DNA of 64,000 bases from Mesorhizobium sp. B4-1-4 (GCF_006439395.2 NZ_CP083950.1:5135001-5199000); one strand, 5' to 3'; shown: positions 18,895 to 27,811, counted from the stretch's first letter. A program made the numbers and translations. Notes: generated by a model from the sequence alone, not told the origin.

Positions 18895-20409
18895 ATGAGC
18901 AATCATCTGTTCGACGCGTTCCGGTCCCGGATGCCGACGCCCGATCGTTTGTTGATGGAAACCGACGATGGGCGATCGCTGACCTATGGCGACATGCTGG
19001 CGCGGTCGGCACAGCTCGCGCATGCGCTCCTGCAACTGGATGTCGAGCCCGGCGACCGCGTCGCCGTGCAGGTCGAGAAGAGCCCGGAGGCGGTGCTGCT
19101 TTATCTCGCCTGTGTGCGCGCCGGAGCGGTCTTCCTGCCGCTCAACACCGCCTACACGCTGACCGAGCTCGGCTATTTCTTCGAGGATGCCGCGCCGCGG
19201 GTCATTGTCTGCGATCCGGCGAAATCGGCTGACATCGCGCGCATGGTCGAGCCATCCGGTGCCGTCGTCGTCACGCTCAACCGCAACGGCCAGGGATCGC
19301 TGACGGACCAGGCATCGCGGCAATCGACCGATTTCCATGACGTCGAGCGCGGCAAGGACGATCTCGCGGCGATCCTCTACACATCCGGAACGACCGGCCG
19401 TTCGAAAGGCGCCATGCTCAGCCACGGGAATCTCGCCTCGAACGCACGGGTGCTGGTCGAGCAATGGCGGTTCACATCAGGCGATGTGCTGATCCACGCG
19501 CTGCCGATCTTCCATACCCACGGCCTGTTCGTCGCCACCAACGTCATCCTGATGGCCGGCGCCTCGATGCTGTTCGAACAGAAATTCGATCCGGCCCGCA
19601 TCGTCTCGCTGCTGCCGCGCGCCACGGCGCTGATGGGCGTGCCGACCTTCTACACCAGGCTGCTGCAGCAGGACCGGCTGGACCGCCAGGCAGCGAAGAA
19701 TATCCGCCTGTTCGTGTCCGGCTCGGCGCCGCTGCTTGCCGAGACGCACAGGGCCTGGCGCGAGCGCACCGGCCACGCCATCCTCGAGCGTTACGGCATG
19801 ACCGAGACCAACATGAACACCTCCAACCCTTACGACGGCGAACGGCGCGCCGGCACGGTCGGCTTCCCCTTGCCTGGCACCGCGCTTCGTATAGCCGATC
19901 CCGACACCGCCAGGCCGCTTGCCCAGGGCGAGGTCGGCATGATCGAGGTGAAGGGTCCGAACGTGTTTTCCGGCTACTGGCGCATGCCGGAGAAGACCAA
20001 GGCGGAATTCCGCGCCGACGGTTTCTTCATCACCGGCGATCTCGGCATGGTCGATGCCGACGGCTATGTCCACATTGTCGGCCGCGGCAAGGACCTGATC
20101 ATTTCGGGCGGCTACAACATCTACCCGAAGGAGCTCGAGAGCGAGATCGACGCGCTCGACGGGGTCGCGGAAAGCGCGGTCATCGGCGTTGCCCATCCCG
20201 ACTTCGGCGAAGGCGTCACCGCAGTCGTGGTCCGGACGCCGGGGTCGCGGATCACCGGGGCCGAAATCCTTGGCGCCATCGCCGGGCGCCTGGCAAAATA
20301 CAAGCACCCGAAGCGGGTGATCTTCGTCGACGAATTGCCGCGCAATACGATGGGCAAGGTACAAAAGAATCTTTTACGCGACGCCTATAGGGATCTCTAC
20401 GCATGCTAG
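18895..20409 (+). CDS. matB: Malonyl-CoA synthetase / acyl-CoA ligase
   Basis: This 504-residue ANL-superfamily ligase has the AMP-binding P-loop YTSGTTGRSKGAMLSH, the A5 motif YGMTETNMNTSNPYDGERR (the Arg-bearing loop seen in malonyl-CoA synthetases), the ITGDLG hinge region, GRGKDLIISGGYNIYPKE and the C-terminal catalytic Lys in PRNTMGKVQK. It would convert malonate, CoA and ATP to malonyl-CoA. The start at 18895 has GGAAG upstream and gives the family N-terminus; an in-frame ATG at 18799 does not. No matA decarboxylase or matC carrier gene is next to it, unlike the classical rhizobial mat operon. Confidence 0.87.
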   Translation: MSNHLFDAFRSRMPTPDRLLMETDDGRSLTYGDMLARSAQLAHALLQLDVEPGDRVAVQVEKSPEAVLLYLACVRAGAVFLPLNTAYTLTELGYFFEDAAPRVIVCDPAKSADIARMVEPSGAVVVTLNRNGQGSLTDQASRQSTDFHDVERGKDDLAAILYTSGTTGRSKGAMLSHGNLASNARVLVEQWRFTSGDVLIHALPIFHTHGLFVATNVILMAGASMLFEQKFDPARIVSLLPRATALMGVPTFYTRLLQQDRLDRQAAKNIRLFVSGSAPLLAETHRAWRERTGHAILERYGMTETNMNTSNPYDGERRAGTVGFPLPGTALRIADPDTARPLAQGEVGMIEVKGPNVFSGYWRMPEKTKAEFRADGFFITGDLGMVDADGYVHIVGRGKDLIISGGYNIYPKELESEIDALDGVAESAVIGVAHPDFGEGVTAVVVRTPGSRITGAEILGAIAGRLAKYKHPKRVIFVDELPRNTMGKVQKNLLRDAYRDLYAC

Positions 20410-20410
20410 G

Positions 20411-20466
20411 GAGCGGTTGACGCAATTCTGGACGGAACCCGCCTCACACTTTCCTGGAATTGCTCT
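20411..20466. repeat. Palindromic intergenic element, family E, inverted copy
   Basis: GAGCGGTTGACGCAATTCTGGACGG is mirrored by TTTCCTGGAATTGCTC; the block is the reverse complement of the left part of the element at 30255-30359. It fills the 70-base gap between convergent genes and may act as a bidirectional mRNA end. Confidence 0.65.
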
Positions 20467-20479
20467 CCGACGGCGCCAC

Positions 20480-22591
20480 CTACTTCTGTGGCTTGTGGTT
20501 CCGAGCACCGGAACCCCACAAGGCACGCTGGAACAGGCTGCGTTTGCGATTGCGCGGCGCAAGGTCGATGTCGCTGACCAGTTTTGCGCCATCCTTTCGC
20601 CGTTCCAGGGTGATCTTGCGGGTGTGGAAAGCTTCGAGCTCGGCGCGGTGCGCCACGCTGATGATGGTGACATCGGGCAATTCGTGGATCACCGTCTTCA
20701 TCATCTGGTCCTGGCTCTTTTCGTCCAGCGCCGAGGTCGCCTCGTCCAGCACGACGATATCGGGCCTGTGCAGCAAGAGGCGCGCGAAGGCGACCCGCTG
20801 CCTTTCACCGCCAGACAGGGTCTGGTCCCATGGGGCTTCTTCTTCGAGCCGTTCGGCAAGGTAGCCCAGGCCAACCTTGTCGAGGGCGGCCTTGATCTGC
20901 TTTGCCGCCCAGTTGTCGGCGGCGGCGGGATAGGCGACCGCGCGGCGCAGCGTACCGGTCGGGATGTAGGGGCGCTGCGGCAGCATGAACAGCCGCCGGT
21001 CGGGGTGGAAATTGACGCTGCCGCTGCCCCATGGCCACAGGCCGGCGATCGCCCGCACCAGCGTCGACTTGCCCGAGCCGGATTCGCCGGACACCAGCAC
21101 CCGCTCGCCCGGTTCGACCACCACTTCGGTTTCCTTGACCACCGAGGTGCCATCGTCGAGCGTCACGCAGAGATTGTCGAGGCTGAGCATCGCATCGCCC
21201 TTGGTGTTGCCGTGCTTGATGCGCCCCAGTTTATCGTTCTGCTCGGCGCGCTCGAGCCCGTCGAGCGACATCATCAGCGAGGCGATGCGGTGGGCCGAGG
21301 CATTCCAGTCGGCAAGCCGCGGGTAGTTGTCGACCAGCCATCCGAAGGCGCCCTGCACGATGGCGAAGGCGGAAGCCGCCTGCATCACCTGCCCGAGCGA
21401 CATTGAGCCTTCGAGGAATTTTGGCGCGCACAGCAGCACCGGCACGACAGGGGCGAACAGGCTCGAGCCCTGCGAGACCAGTGCGGTGCGCATATGCTGA
21501 CCGGTCAGCCGCGCCCATCGCTTCAGCACGCCGGCGAAGGTCTTGTCTATGCCGCTGTTCTCCTCTTCCTCGCCTCCCAGCAAGGCGATGCTCTCGCCGT
21601 TCTCGCGCACACGCGTCAGCACATAGCGGAATTCGGCTTCGGCCTGATTCTTGTCCTCCGAAAGCCGCACGAAATTGCGGCCGATGATGAACATCGAGGT
21701 GGAGGTGATCGCTGCGTAAACCACGGCGGTGATGACGAGGAAGCCGGGCACGGTGATGGTCGAGCCGCCAAGCGGAAAGCTCAGCGCCCCGCCGATCGTC
21801 CACAGCACCACGATGAAGGTCGAGGCTGACAGGAAGGCGGAAGTGACCCCGGCGACGAAATCGACGGGCGACTCGGTTGCGACGCGCAGATCCTCCGACA
21901 GGCGGGCCTCGGGGTTCTGGTGGTCGCCCTTGACGAGGTTGAGCTGGTAGTAGCGGCCGTGATCCAGCCAGCGCGCGATGACCGAGGTGGTCAGCCAGGA
22001 GCGCCAGCGGCGCTGCATCGTCATGCGCAGATAGACCTGCGCGACGACAAGGCCGATGCTGCCGGCCACGAGCGGCAGGAAAATGGCGCTGAGAAAGTAC
22101 ACCGTACGGGCCTGGCGCTGCTCGATGGCGTCAAAGATGGCGCGGTTCCAGACATTGATCCCGTATTGGAAGCCGACATTGGTGCCGATCAGGACCAGCA
22201 GGCCGATCGTCAGCGGCCAGGCGAGCCTGTCGCCATGCCGTCCCCAATAGCCGCGCCCGCTGATCCAGAAACGCCTTAGCAGGTATTTCTTGCGCGCCTG
22301 AGCCGCCTCCTCGGGCGTCAGTTCCGGATCGGGTTCGACGGCATCCGGCGGTGGGGGCGCGGCGACGCCGACAACCTCGGACGCCGCTTCGGCGGTAGAC
22401 ACCTTCTTGTCACGTGGCTCTTTTTCGCGCGGCTTCTCTTCGCGCGTCTTGTCGTCACGCGGCTTTTGGCGTCGTGGCTTTCCCCGACCCGGCTTCAAGG
22501 CGCCGCGCGGTTTGATGCCATCGGCCGGTTCGGATTTGGGTCTCGCCTCGGACATACGCCCGACAACGACCTCGAAATCAAAAGGTTTCAT
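20480..22591 (-). CDS. ABC exporter-type protein, SbmA/BacA-YddA family (fused membrane and ATPase domains)
   Basis: About 703 residues from the ATG at 22591 (a TTG at 22612 and an ATG at 22555 are alternatives). Residues to about 75 are a Lys/Arg/Glu/Pro-rich charged tract. The membrane domain has the SbmA/BacA-like segments FQYGINVWNRAIFDAIEQ and LDHGRYYQLNLVKGDHQNPE, and LFAPVVPVLLCAPKFLEG. The ATPase has Walker A GESGSGKST, signature LSGGERQRVAFARLLL and Walker B IVVLDEATSALDE. Relatives move peptide antibiotics, vitamin B12-like compounds or very long-chain fatty acids. It is 37 bases behind the oxidoreductase gene and may be cotranscribed with the amino-sugar operon. Confidence 0.85.
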   Translation of the reverse strand: MKPFDFEVVVGRMSEARPKSEPADGIKPRGALKPGRGKPRRQKPRDDKTREEKPREKEPRDKKVSTAEAASEVVGVAAPPPPDAVEPDPELTPEEAAQARKKYLLRRFWISGRGYWGRHGDRLAWPLTIGLLVLIGTNVGFQYGINVWNRAIFDAIEQRQARTVYFLSAIFLPLVAGSIGLVVAQVYLRMTMQRRWRSWLTTSVIARWLDHGRYYQLNLVKGDHQNPEARLSEDLRVATESPVDFVAGVTSAFLSASTFIVVLWTIGGALSFPLGGSTITVPGFLVITAVVYAAITSTSMFIIGRNFVRLSEDKNQAEAEFRYVLTRVRENGESIALLGGEEEENSGIDKTFAGVLKRWARLTGQHMRTALVSQGSSLFAPVVPVLLCAPKFLEGSMSLGQVMQAASAFAIVQGAFGWLVDNYPRLADWNASAHRIASLMMSLDGLERAEQNDKLGRIKHGNTKGDAMLSLDNLCVTLDDGTSVVKETEVVVEPGERVLVSGESGSGKSTLVRAIAGLWPWGSGSVNFHPDRRLFMLPQRPYIPTGTLRRAVAYPAAADNWAAKQIKAALDKVGLGYLAERLEEEAPWDQTLSGGERQRVAFARLLLHRPDIVVLDEATSALDEKSQDQMMKTVIHELPDVTIISVAHRAELEAFHTRKITLERRKDGAKLVSDIDLAPRNRKRSLFQRALWGSGARNHKPQK

Positions 22592-22628
22592 GCCGTTTGT
22601 TCGAGATGACAATTCCCGACAGCGCCTG

Positions 22629-23741
22629 TCATTCCCGGTACAGCAGCCCGGCGACGTGGTCGGCGATCGCCAGGCTTGCCGTCAGGCCGGGGCTCTCTAT
22701 GCCGAACAGATTGACGAGCCGGCCCGCGCGATGATCGGACGGTCCCTGCACCACGAAGTCGGCGGCGGGTTGACCGGGGCCCGACAGCTTCGGCCTGATG
22801 CCGGCATAGGCCGGCTGCAGCGCACCATCGCCAAGGGCGGGCCAATAGCGCCGGATCGCCTCGTAGAAGACGGCGCTTCGGCCCGGATCGACCGTGTAAT
22901 CCACATGGTCGATCCACTCGACGTCGGGTCCGAAGCGCGCACTGCCGCCGAGATCGAGGGTCAGATGGACGCCAAGGCCACCTTCGACCGGAACCGGATA
23001 GATCAGCCGCGAAAAGGGCGACCGGCCCGGAAGGGCGAAATAATTCCCGCGCGCCAGCCACTGCCGGGGGATGAGATCCCTCGGAAAACCGTCGATCCGG
23101 CCGGCCACGGCCTGCGCATCGAGGCCCGCGGCATTGATGAAGGCATCGGCCTTCAAGGCGAAGGTCTCGCCATTGGCATCGCGCGTGTCGATCCGGATCC
23201 CATCGGTTTCGATCGTGGCTCCGGCGACAGCGGTCAGGAAGGCGAAGGATGCGCCGGCCGCTTCGGCGTCGCCGCGCAGCGACAGCATCAGCGCGTGGCT
23301 GTCGACAATGCCTGTCGATGGCGACAGCAGCGCGCCGGCGCATGTCAGCGCCGGCTCCAGGCTTTCGGCCTCGTCGCGCGTCAAAAACTCGAGATCGTCC
23401 ACCCCGCAGCGCCGCGCATTGTCCTGGATCGCCCGCAACCCTTCCGTCTGGCTAGGCTCGTTGGCGACGATCAGCTTGCCGGGGCGGGCATGGGCGATGT
23501 TGTGCTCGGCGCAGTAGGCGTAGAGCCGCCGGCGTCCTTCGACGCAGAGTCGGGCCTTCAGGCTTCCCGGCGCATAATAAAGCCCGGCATGGATGACTTC
23601 GGAATTGCGCGAACTGGTCACGGTGCCGATCGCATCGGCCTGCTCGACCACCACCACCTCACGGCCCGACAAGGCGAGCGCCCTGGCGATGGCAAGCCCG
23701 ACCACGCCTGCTCCGGCGACGACACAATCGATTGTCTGCAT
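22629..23741 (-). CDS. FAD-dependent oxidoreductase, DAO family, L-2-hydroxyglutarate-oxidase-like
   Basis: This 370-residue flavoprotein starts with the dinucleotide motif CVVAGAGVVGLAIARAL and VVVVEQ. It has NSEVIHAGLYYAPGSLKARLC, typical of LhgO-type 2-hydroxyacid oxidases, and the C-terminal GIESPGLTASLAIADHVA flavin loop. It would oxidise a 2-hydroxyacid (or amine) and pass electrons to the respiratory chain. It is 10 bases downstream of nagA in the leftward operon. Lactate released by MurNAc-6P etherase would be a tempting substrate, but that is speculation. Confidence 0.8.
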   Translation of the reverse strand: MQTIDCVVAGAGVVGLAIARALALSGREVVVVEQADAIGTVTSSRNSEVIHAGLYYAPGSLKARLCVEGRRRLYAYCAEHNIAHARPGKLIVANEPSQTEGLRAIQDNARRCGVDDLEFLTRDEAESLEPALTCAGALLSPSTGIVDSHALMLSLRGDAEAAGASFAFLTAVAGATIETDGIRIDTRDANGETFALKADAFINAAGLDAQAVAGRIDGFPRDLIPRQWLARGNYFALPGRSPFSRLIYPVPVEGGLGVHLTLDLGGSARFGPDVEWIDHVDYTVDPGRSAVFYEAIRRYWPALGDGALQPAYAGIRPKLSGPGQPAADFVVQGPSDHRAGRLVNLFGIESPGLTASLAIADHVAGLLYRE

Positions 23742-23751
23742 GGCCTCGCCT

Positions 23752-24924
23752 TCAGCGGGAAGCGCCGGCCTCGAACACCTTGTCGCCGCCGATCCAGACG
23801 CTTCCTATGTTAAGATCGTCCGACAGAGCAACGATATCCGCCGCCGTGCCGTTGGCAAGGCGGCCAAGCCGATGCGACTGGCCGATCGCCTGCGCCGGGT
23901 AGAGCGAGGCCATGCGCAAGGCTTGCGCGAGCTCGACGCCGACGACGCCGTGCATGAACCGCACGGCCGAGATCATGTCGAGATCCGCGCCCGCCAGCGT
24001 CCCGTCGGCGAGCCGCAGGCTGCCGTCCTTGCGGTAGATGGTCCGGCCATTGAGCGTGAACGAGGTCATATCAGTGCCGATCGTCGCCATCGCGTCGGTG
24101 ACCAGCACGATTCTGCCCGGCCCCTGCTTGGCATCCAGCGCGATCCTGATGGTCGCGGGATGGACATGGATGCCGTCGGCGATCAGCCCGGCGGACAATG
24201 TGTCGATGTCGATGGCCGCGCCCGCCAGCCCGGGCTCGCGGTTGCCGATCTGGCTCATCGCGTTGAACAGATGGGTGACCACGCTGGCGCCGGCTTCGGC
24301 AAAGGCTTTCGCGGTGGCATAACCGGTGTCGGAATGGCCGAGGCTGACGATGATGCCTGCCCCGGCCAATGCCGTGACGCGGGCCGGGTCGACGGATTCC
24401 GGCGCGACCGTGGTGAGCAGCACCGGCAGCTTCTGCCGCGCCGCGATCAGTATTGCCTGATCGGCGTCGGTCATCGGCCGGATCAGCGCCGGATCATGCG
24501 CGCCCTTGCGGGCGATCGACAGATGCGGCCCTTCGAGATGCAACCCGAGGAAGCCCGGCACTTTTTGTCGCGCGGCTGCTTCGCCGGCGGCAATCGCGGC
24601 AGCGGTGATTGCTGGCGTGTCGGTGATCAGGGTCGGCAGCAGCACTGTCGTGCCGAACGGCGCGTGCGCCCGGCAGATGGTTTCGATCGAGGCCACATCG
24701 GGGTGGTCGTTGAGCATGACGCCACCGCCGCCATTGACCTGGATGTCGACAAAGCCCGGCACCAGCATGCCGCCGCCAGCGTCGATGGTGCGGATATCGG
24801 CGGATAGGGCGCCTTGGCGCAGGATGGATTCGACAAGACCGTCGCGCACGACAAGCGCCGCGTCTTCGTGCCAGTCGTCGCCATCGAAAATGCGGGCGCC
24901 GGTCAGGGCAAAACGGTCGCTCAT
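23752..24924 (-). CDS. nagA: N-acetylglucosamine-6-phosphate deacetylase
   Basis: This 390-residue amidohydrolase removes acetate from GlcNAc-6P to give GlcN-6P. Motifs are GGGMLVPGFVDIQVNGGGG, the metal-binding HLEGPHLS (Glu), LGHSDTGY and HLFNAMSQ histidines, and the catalytic Asp in IVLVTDAM. Its start overlaps the stop of the SIS gene by four bases, so it is coupled to it. Lineage and context fit use of GlcNAc from cell-wall turnover or chitin. Confidence 0.95.
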   Translation of the reverse strand: MSDRFALTGARIFDGDDWHEDAALVVRDGLVESILRQGALSADIRTIDAGGGMLVPGFVDIQVNGGGGVMLNDHPDVASIETICRAHAPFGTTVLLPTLITDTPAITAAAIAAGEAAARQKVPGFLGLHLEGPHLSIARKGAHDPALIRPMTDADQAILIAARQKLPVLLTTVAPESVDPARVTALAGAGIIVSLGHSDTGYATAKAFAEAGASVVTHLFNAMSQIGNREPGLAGAAIDIDTLSAGLIADGIHVHPATIRIALDAKQGPGRIVLVTDAMATIGTDMTSFTLNGRTIYRKDGSLRLADGTLAGADLDMISAVRFMHGVVGVELAQALRMASLYPAQAIGQSHRLGRLANGTAADIVALSDDLNIGSVWIGGDKVFEAGASR

Positions 24925-25955
24925 ACGGTCTCCGTCACCTTGCGAAGGTTGCGCGGCGTGTCCGGATCGAGACCGCGATGACGGGCGAAAGCCTCGACGA
25001 ACACGTAGAAGGAGACGATCAGCGTCAGCGGATCGGTCAGCGGGTGACCGGTTGCGACATGCGGCAGGCGCGTGGCGCGCTTGGCAAGCGCGGAGGTGAC
25101 GAACACCGGCGCGCCCTTGGCCGCCAGGCCGTCGGCGGCTTCGGCGATGGATGGCTCGGACGCATCGCGCGCGGCCAGCGCCAGCACCGGAAAGTCGGGA
25201 CCGATCAACGCCAGCGGGCCATGCATGACTTCGGCCGCGCTATAGGCCTCGGCATGGATGCCGCAAGTCTCCTTGAACTTCAGCGCCGCCTCGTTGGCCA
25301 TCGCCGCCGACGGGCCGCGGCCGAGGATGAACAGCGATTTCTGCTTCTCGATCGTTTCCGCGAGTACAGTCATCCAGTCGCAGGCGATCGCTTCGCGGAA
25401 ATGATCCGGCAATCGGGCAAGCGCCTTGAGAAGCGCTTCGTCGCCGGTGGAATGCGCCATCAGAGCAAGACCGGCGACGGCGGAATTGACGAAGGTCTTG
25501 GTTGCCGCGACGCTGCGCTCGGGCCCCGCCAGTATGTCGATCGCATAGTCCGAGGCGCGCGCCAGCGGCGACTCGGCGGTGTTGGTGACGGCAATGGTCA
25601 GCGCGCCGCCGGCCCGCGCGGTTTCGGCCATGGCGACGATATCGGGGCTCTTGCCCGACTGCGAGATCGCCAGGCATGCGGAGCCGCCGAGACGCAGCTT
25701 GCGGCCATAGATTGAAGCGATTGAGGGGCCGACCGAGGCGACGGCAAGGCCCGCCGTCAGTTCGACGGCATATTTCATGAAAGTGGCGGCATGGTCGGAC
25801 GAACCGCGCGCCACGGTGACGACGAACTGCGGGTCGCGTTCCCTGATCCCGCGCCCGGCTTCGGCGAGCACGGCGCCGGAGCCATCGAGCAGGCGGGCGA
25901 CGGCTTGCGGGATCTCCTCGATCTCGCGCTGCATATGCGTGGGGTTGGAAATCAT
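24921..25955 (-). CDS. SIS-domain glucosamine-6-phosphate deaminase/isomerase-like protein
   Basis: This 344-residue protein has two sugar-isomerase (SIS) domains. The first has VARGSSDHAATFMKYAVE and SQSGKSPDIVAMAE. The second has LGRGPSAAMANEAALKFKE and the HAEAYSAAEVMHGPLAL loop. The C-terminus DPDTPRNLRKVTET is the glucosamine synthase isomerase-like end. It lacks the glutaminase domain of GlmS, so it is a catabolic GlcN-6P deaminase of the NagB-II/AgaS type, yielding fructose-6-phosphate and ammonia. Four-base overlaps couple it to the regulator before it and nagA after it. Confidence 0.9.
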   Translation of the reverse strand: MISNPTHMQREIEEIPQAVARLLDGSGAVLAEAGRGIRERDPQFVVTVARGSSDHAATFMKYAVELTAGLAVASVGPSIASIYGRKLRLGGSACLAISQSGKSPDIVAMAETARAGGALTIAVTNTAESPLARASDYAIDILAGPERSVAATKTFVNSAVAGLALMAHSTGDEALLKALARLPDHFREAIACDWMTVLAETIEKQKSLFILGRGPSAAMANEAALKFKETCGIHAEAYSAAEVMHGPLALIGPDFPVLALAARDASEPSIAEAADGLAAKGAPVFVTSALAKRATRLPHVATGHPLTDPLTLIVSFYVFVEAFARHRGLDPDTPRNLRKVTETV

Positions 25956-26734
25956 GGTCGGCCCTCTTCGCTCGGCCCTGTCAGCCGCAGTTCGGCGACG
26001 AAATCATAGGCGTCGCCCCGGTAAATGGAGCGGGTGAATTCGATGACCTTGCCGCTCGCCAGATAGGAAATACGCTCGATATGCAGGCCGGCAATACCGG
26101 GCGGCACTTCCAGCAGCCGCGCGTCGCCGTCGCCAAGGTTGGCGGCCGAGATGCGCTGCACCGCCCGCACCGGCCTGTTGCCGGTCAATTCCAGTGCAGC
26201 ATAGAGCGAGGAGCCTATCCCCGCCGGGTCGGGCAGCACGCTGGCCGACAGCGAGGCGCGTTCGATCGCCAGCGGCGTGTCGTTGGCGATGCGCAGGCGC
26301 GCCACGCGCGCCACGAGTTCGCTCGACGACAGGCCGAGCACCATCATCTCGTCGGGAGAGGGCGCGTAAAGGCCACGGTCGAGCCATGCCGAACGCACCG
26401 CCATGCCGCGCCGCGCCATGTCTTCGGTAAAGGAGGTCAGCCGCGACAGCGACTGCTCGACGCGCTCCATGCGCGGCGCCACAAAAGTGCCGGAGCCATG
26501 GCGCTGGACCAGGATGCCGCCCTTGACCAGATCCTGCACCGCCTTGCGCACGGTGACGCGGGAAATGTCGGCCTTGGTGGCGATGTCGCGCTCCGAGGGC
26601 AGCGCGTCGCCCGGCCCGATCAGGCCCCGGTTGACGGCGTCCTCGATGCTTTTCCTGAGCTGCAGGTAGAGCGGCGCGCCGCTTTGCGACGATTGTTTCA
26701 GCGCGGCGAAGATCTGGTCCGCGGCGTCGTTCAT
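25952..26734 (-). CDS. GntR-family regulator (HutC/UTRA subfamily) of the amino-sugar locus
   Basis: 260 residues. The winged helix at about 20-85 has LPSERDIATKADISRVTVRKAV and ILVQRHGSGTFV, the signature of HutC-type GntR proteins. The UTRA effector domain (about 95-250) ends with the TRSIYRGDAYDFVAEL strand. By position it is the local NagR-like repressor, probably sensing an amino-sugar phosphate. Its likely sites are the two 18-bp repeats at 27635-27652 and 27770-27787. It overlaps the kinase gene before it and the SIS gene after it by four bases each. Confidence 0.92.
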   Translation of the reverse strand: MNDAADQIFAALKQSSQSGAPLYLQLRKSIEDAVNRGLIGPGDALPSERDIATKADISRVTVRKAVQDLVKGGILVQRHGSGTFVAPRMERVEQSLSRLTSFTEDMARRGMAVRSAWLDRGLYAPSPDEMMVLGLSSSELVARVARLRIANDTPLAIERASLSASVLPDPAGIGSSLYAALELTGNRPVRAVQRISAANLGDGDARLLEVPPGIAGLHIERISYLASGKVIEFTRSIYRGDAYDFVAELRLTGPSEEGRP

Positions 26735-27612
26735 CGAGCCGCCTCCGCGTGTCCCGCGAAAAGGCGGGCCGCCATCTGCACCGCACCGCCCAGCGCGTCA
26801 TCGAGCGGCTCCCTCAGCAGCGCCTTGTAGCGCGCCGACAGGCGCGGCGCGTAGAGCGACGCCAGCCCGCCAAGCAGGCAGAGCGGCGCGTCGTCCGAAA
26901 GGCCGAGCGCGCCGAGCGAAGCCTCGACATCGCCGACCGCCTTGTCGACGATCCAATTGGCGACGGCGTCGCCCTTCGCGGCATGCTCGAACACCTTGGG
27001 CGCGAAGCCGCCGAAATCGCCCGGCTTGGCATTGGTGGTGAATTCGACGACGTCTTCGGGATTGTCGCGGAAGATGGCCATCATGGCGTCGGCCAGCGGC
27101 GAACGCGCGCGCACCCCGTCATGGGCCAGCAGCGTCTGTTCCAGGAGGTCGCGGCCGATGCGGGCGCCGCTGCCCTGGTCGCCGACCTGAAAACCCCAGC
27201 CGCCGATGGCGCGCGATTTGCCGTTCCTGCGTGCCATGTAGGCGGTGCCGGTGCCCAGGATCGCCATCGCGCCGTCGCCCGAGCCGACGGCGCCTTCCAG
27301 CGCGATCTCCGCGTCGGTCTCGACGCGGCTGGTGCTGAACGGCAGGATCGCTTCGAGCTGTTGCCGGTAGGTGCCGACATTGGCGCCGGCAAGGCCGAGA
27401 ATGGCTGGCGTCTGACGGATGAGGTCCGGATCCTGGCCGGCGGCGATGAATGCCTGCCGCGCGGCCTCGACGATGTTCGAACGGGCGCCGGTAAGATCGG
27501 TGCGGATGTTGGCGGCGCCGCTTTTGGCGCGGCCGACGACGGTGCCGTCCGCCGTTGCAAGGGCGGCCCTGCAGCTGGTGCCGCCGCCATCGATACCGAG
27601 CACGAAATTCAC
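26731..27612 (-). CDS. BadF/BcrA-type ATPase, probable N-acetylglucosamine (amino-sugar) kinase
   Basis: 293 residues from the GTG at 27612, preceded by GGAGGAG. The start codon leads directly into the phosphate-1 motif FVLGIDGGGTSCRAAL. Further ASKHA motifs are ILGLAGANVG, AILGTGTAYM and GGWGFQVGDQGSGARIGRDLLEQTL, found in GlcNAc kinases of the eukaryotic NAGK/BadF family. It would phosphorylate GlcNAc (or MurNAc) entering through the ABC importer coded across the divergent promoter. It heads the leftward operon. An in-frame ATG at 27660 lies inside the operator region. Confidence 0.88.
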   Translation of the reverse strand: MNFVLGIDGGGTSCRAALATADGTVVGRAKSGAANIRTDLTGARSNIVEAARQAFIAAGQDPDLIRQTPAILGLAGANVGTYRQQLEAILPFSTSRVETDAEIALEGAVGSGDGAMAILGTGTAYMARRNGKSRAIGGWGFQVGDQGSGARIGRDLLEQTLLAHDGVRARSPLADAMMAIFRDNPEDVVEFTTNAKPGDFGGFAPKVFEHAAKGDAVANWIVDKAVGDVEASLGALGLSDDAPLCLLGGLASLYAPRLSARYKALLREPLDDALGGAVQMAARLFAGHAEAAR

Positions 27613-27634
27613 GCGATTTCTCCTCCGGGCGGAT

Positions 27635-27652
27635 AATACCAATAAAATACCA
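27635..27652 (-). promoter_or_regulatory. Candidate GntR/UTRA operator, site 1
   Basis: Read on the minus strand the site is TGGTATTTTATTGGTATT, two TGGTATT half-sites 11 bases apart. It ends 22 bases before the kinase GTG and matches site 2 at 17 of 18 positions in inverted orientation. Confidence 0.7.
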
Positions 27653-27769
27653 ATAGCCAAGGATTAATTTCCGTTTCAAAAAGATTAAGGCGTATCTCGT
27701 TGAAAAACCCACGTATTTCGTCGGCTCATCGAATTCCTGGCCGCGAAGCCACTAATGCATGTGGACAAG

Positions 27770-27787
27770 TGGTATTTTTTTGGTATT
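27770..27787 (+). promoter_or_regulatory. Candidate GntR/UTRA operator, site 2
   Basis: TGGTATTTTTTTGGTATT lies 24 bases before the murQ ATG, mirroring site 1 on the other side of the divergent promoter. Its location next to the ribosome site and its overlap with any upstream in-frame start support the start of murQ at 27812. Confidence 0.7.
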
Positions 27788-27811
27788 GTTTCTCCCATTG
27801 GAGGAGCAGGG

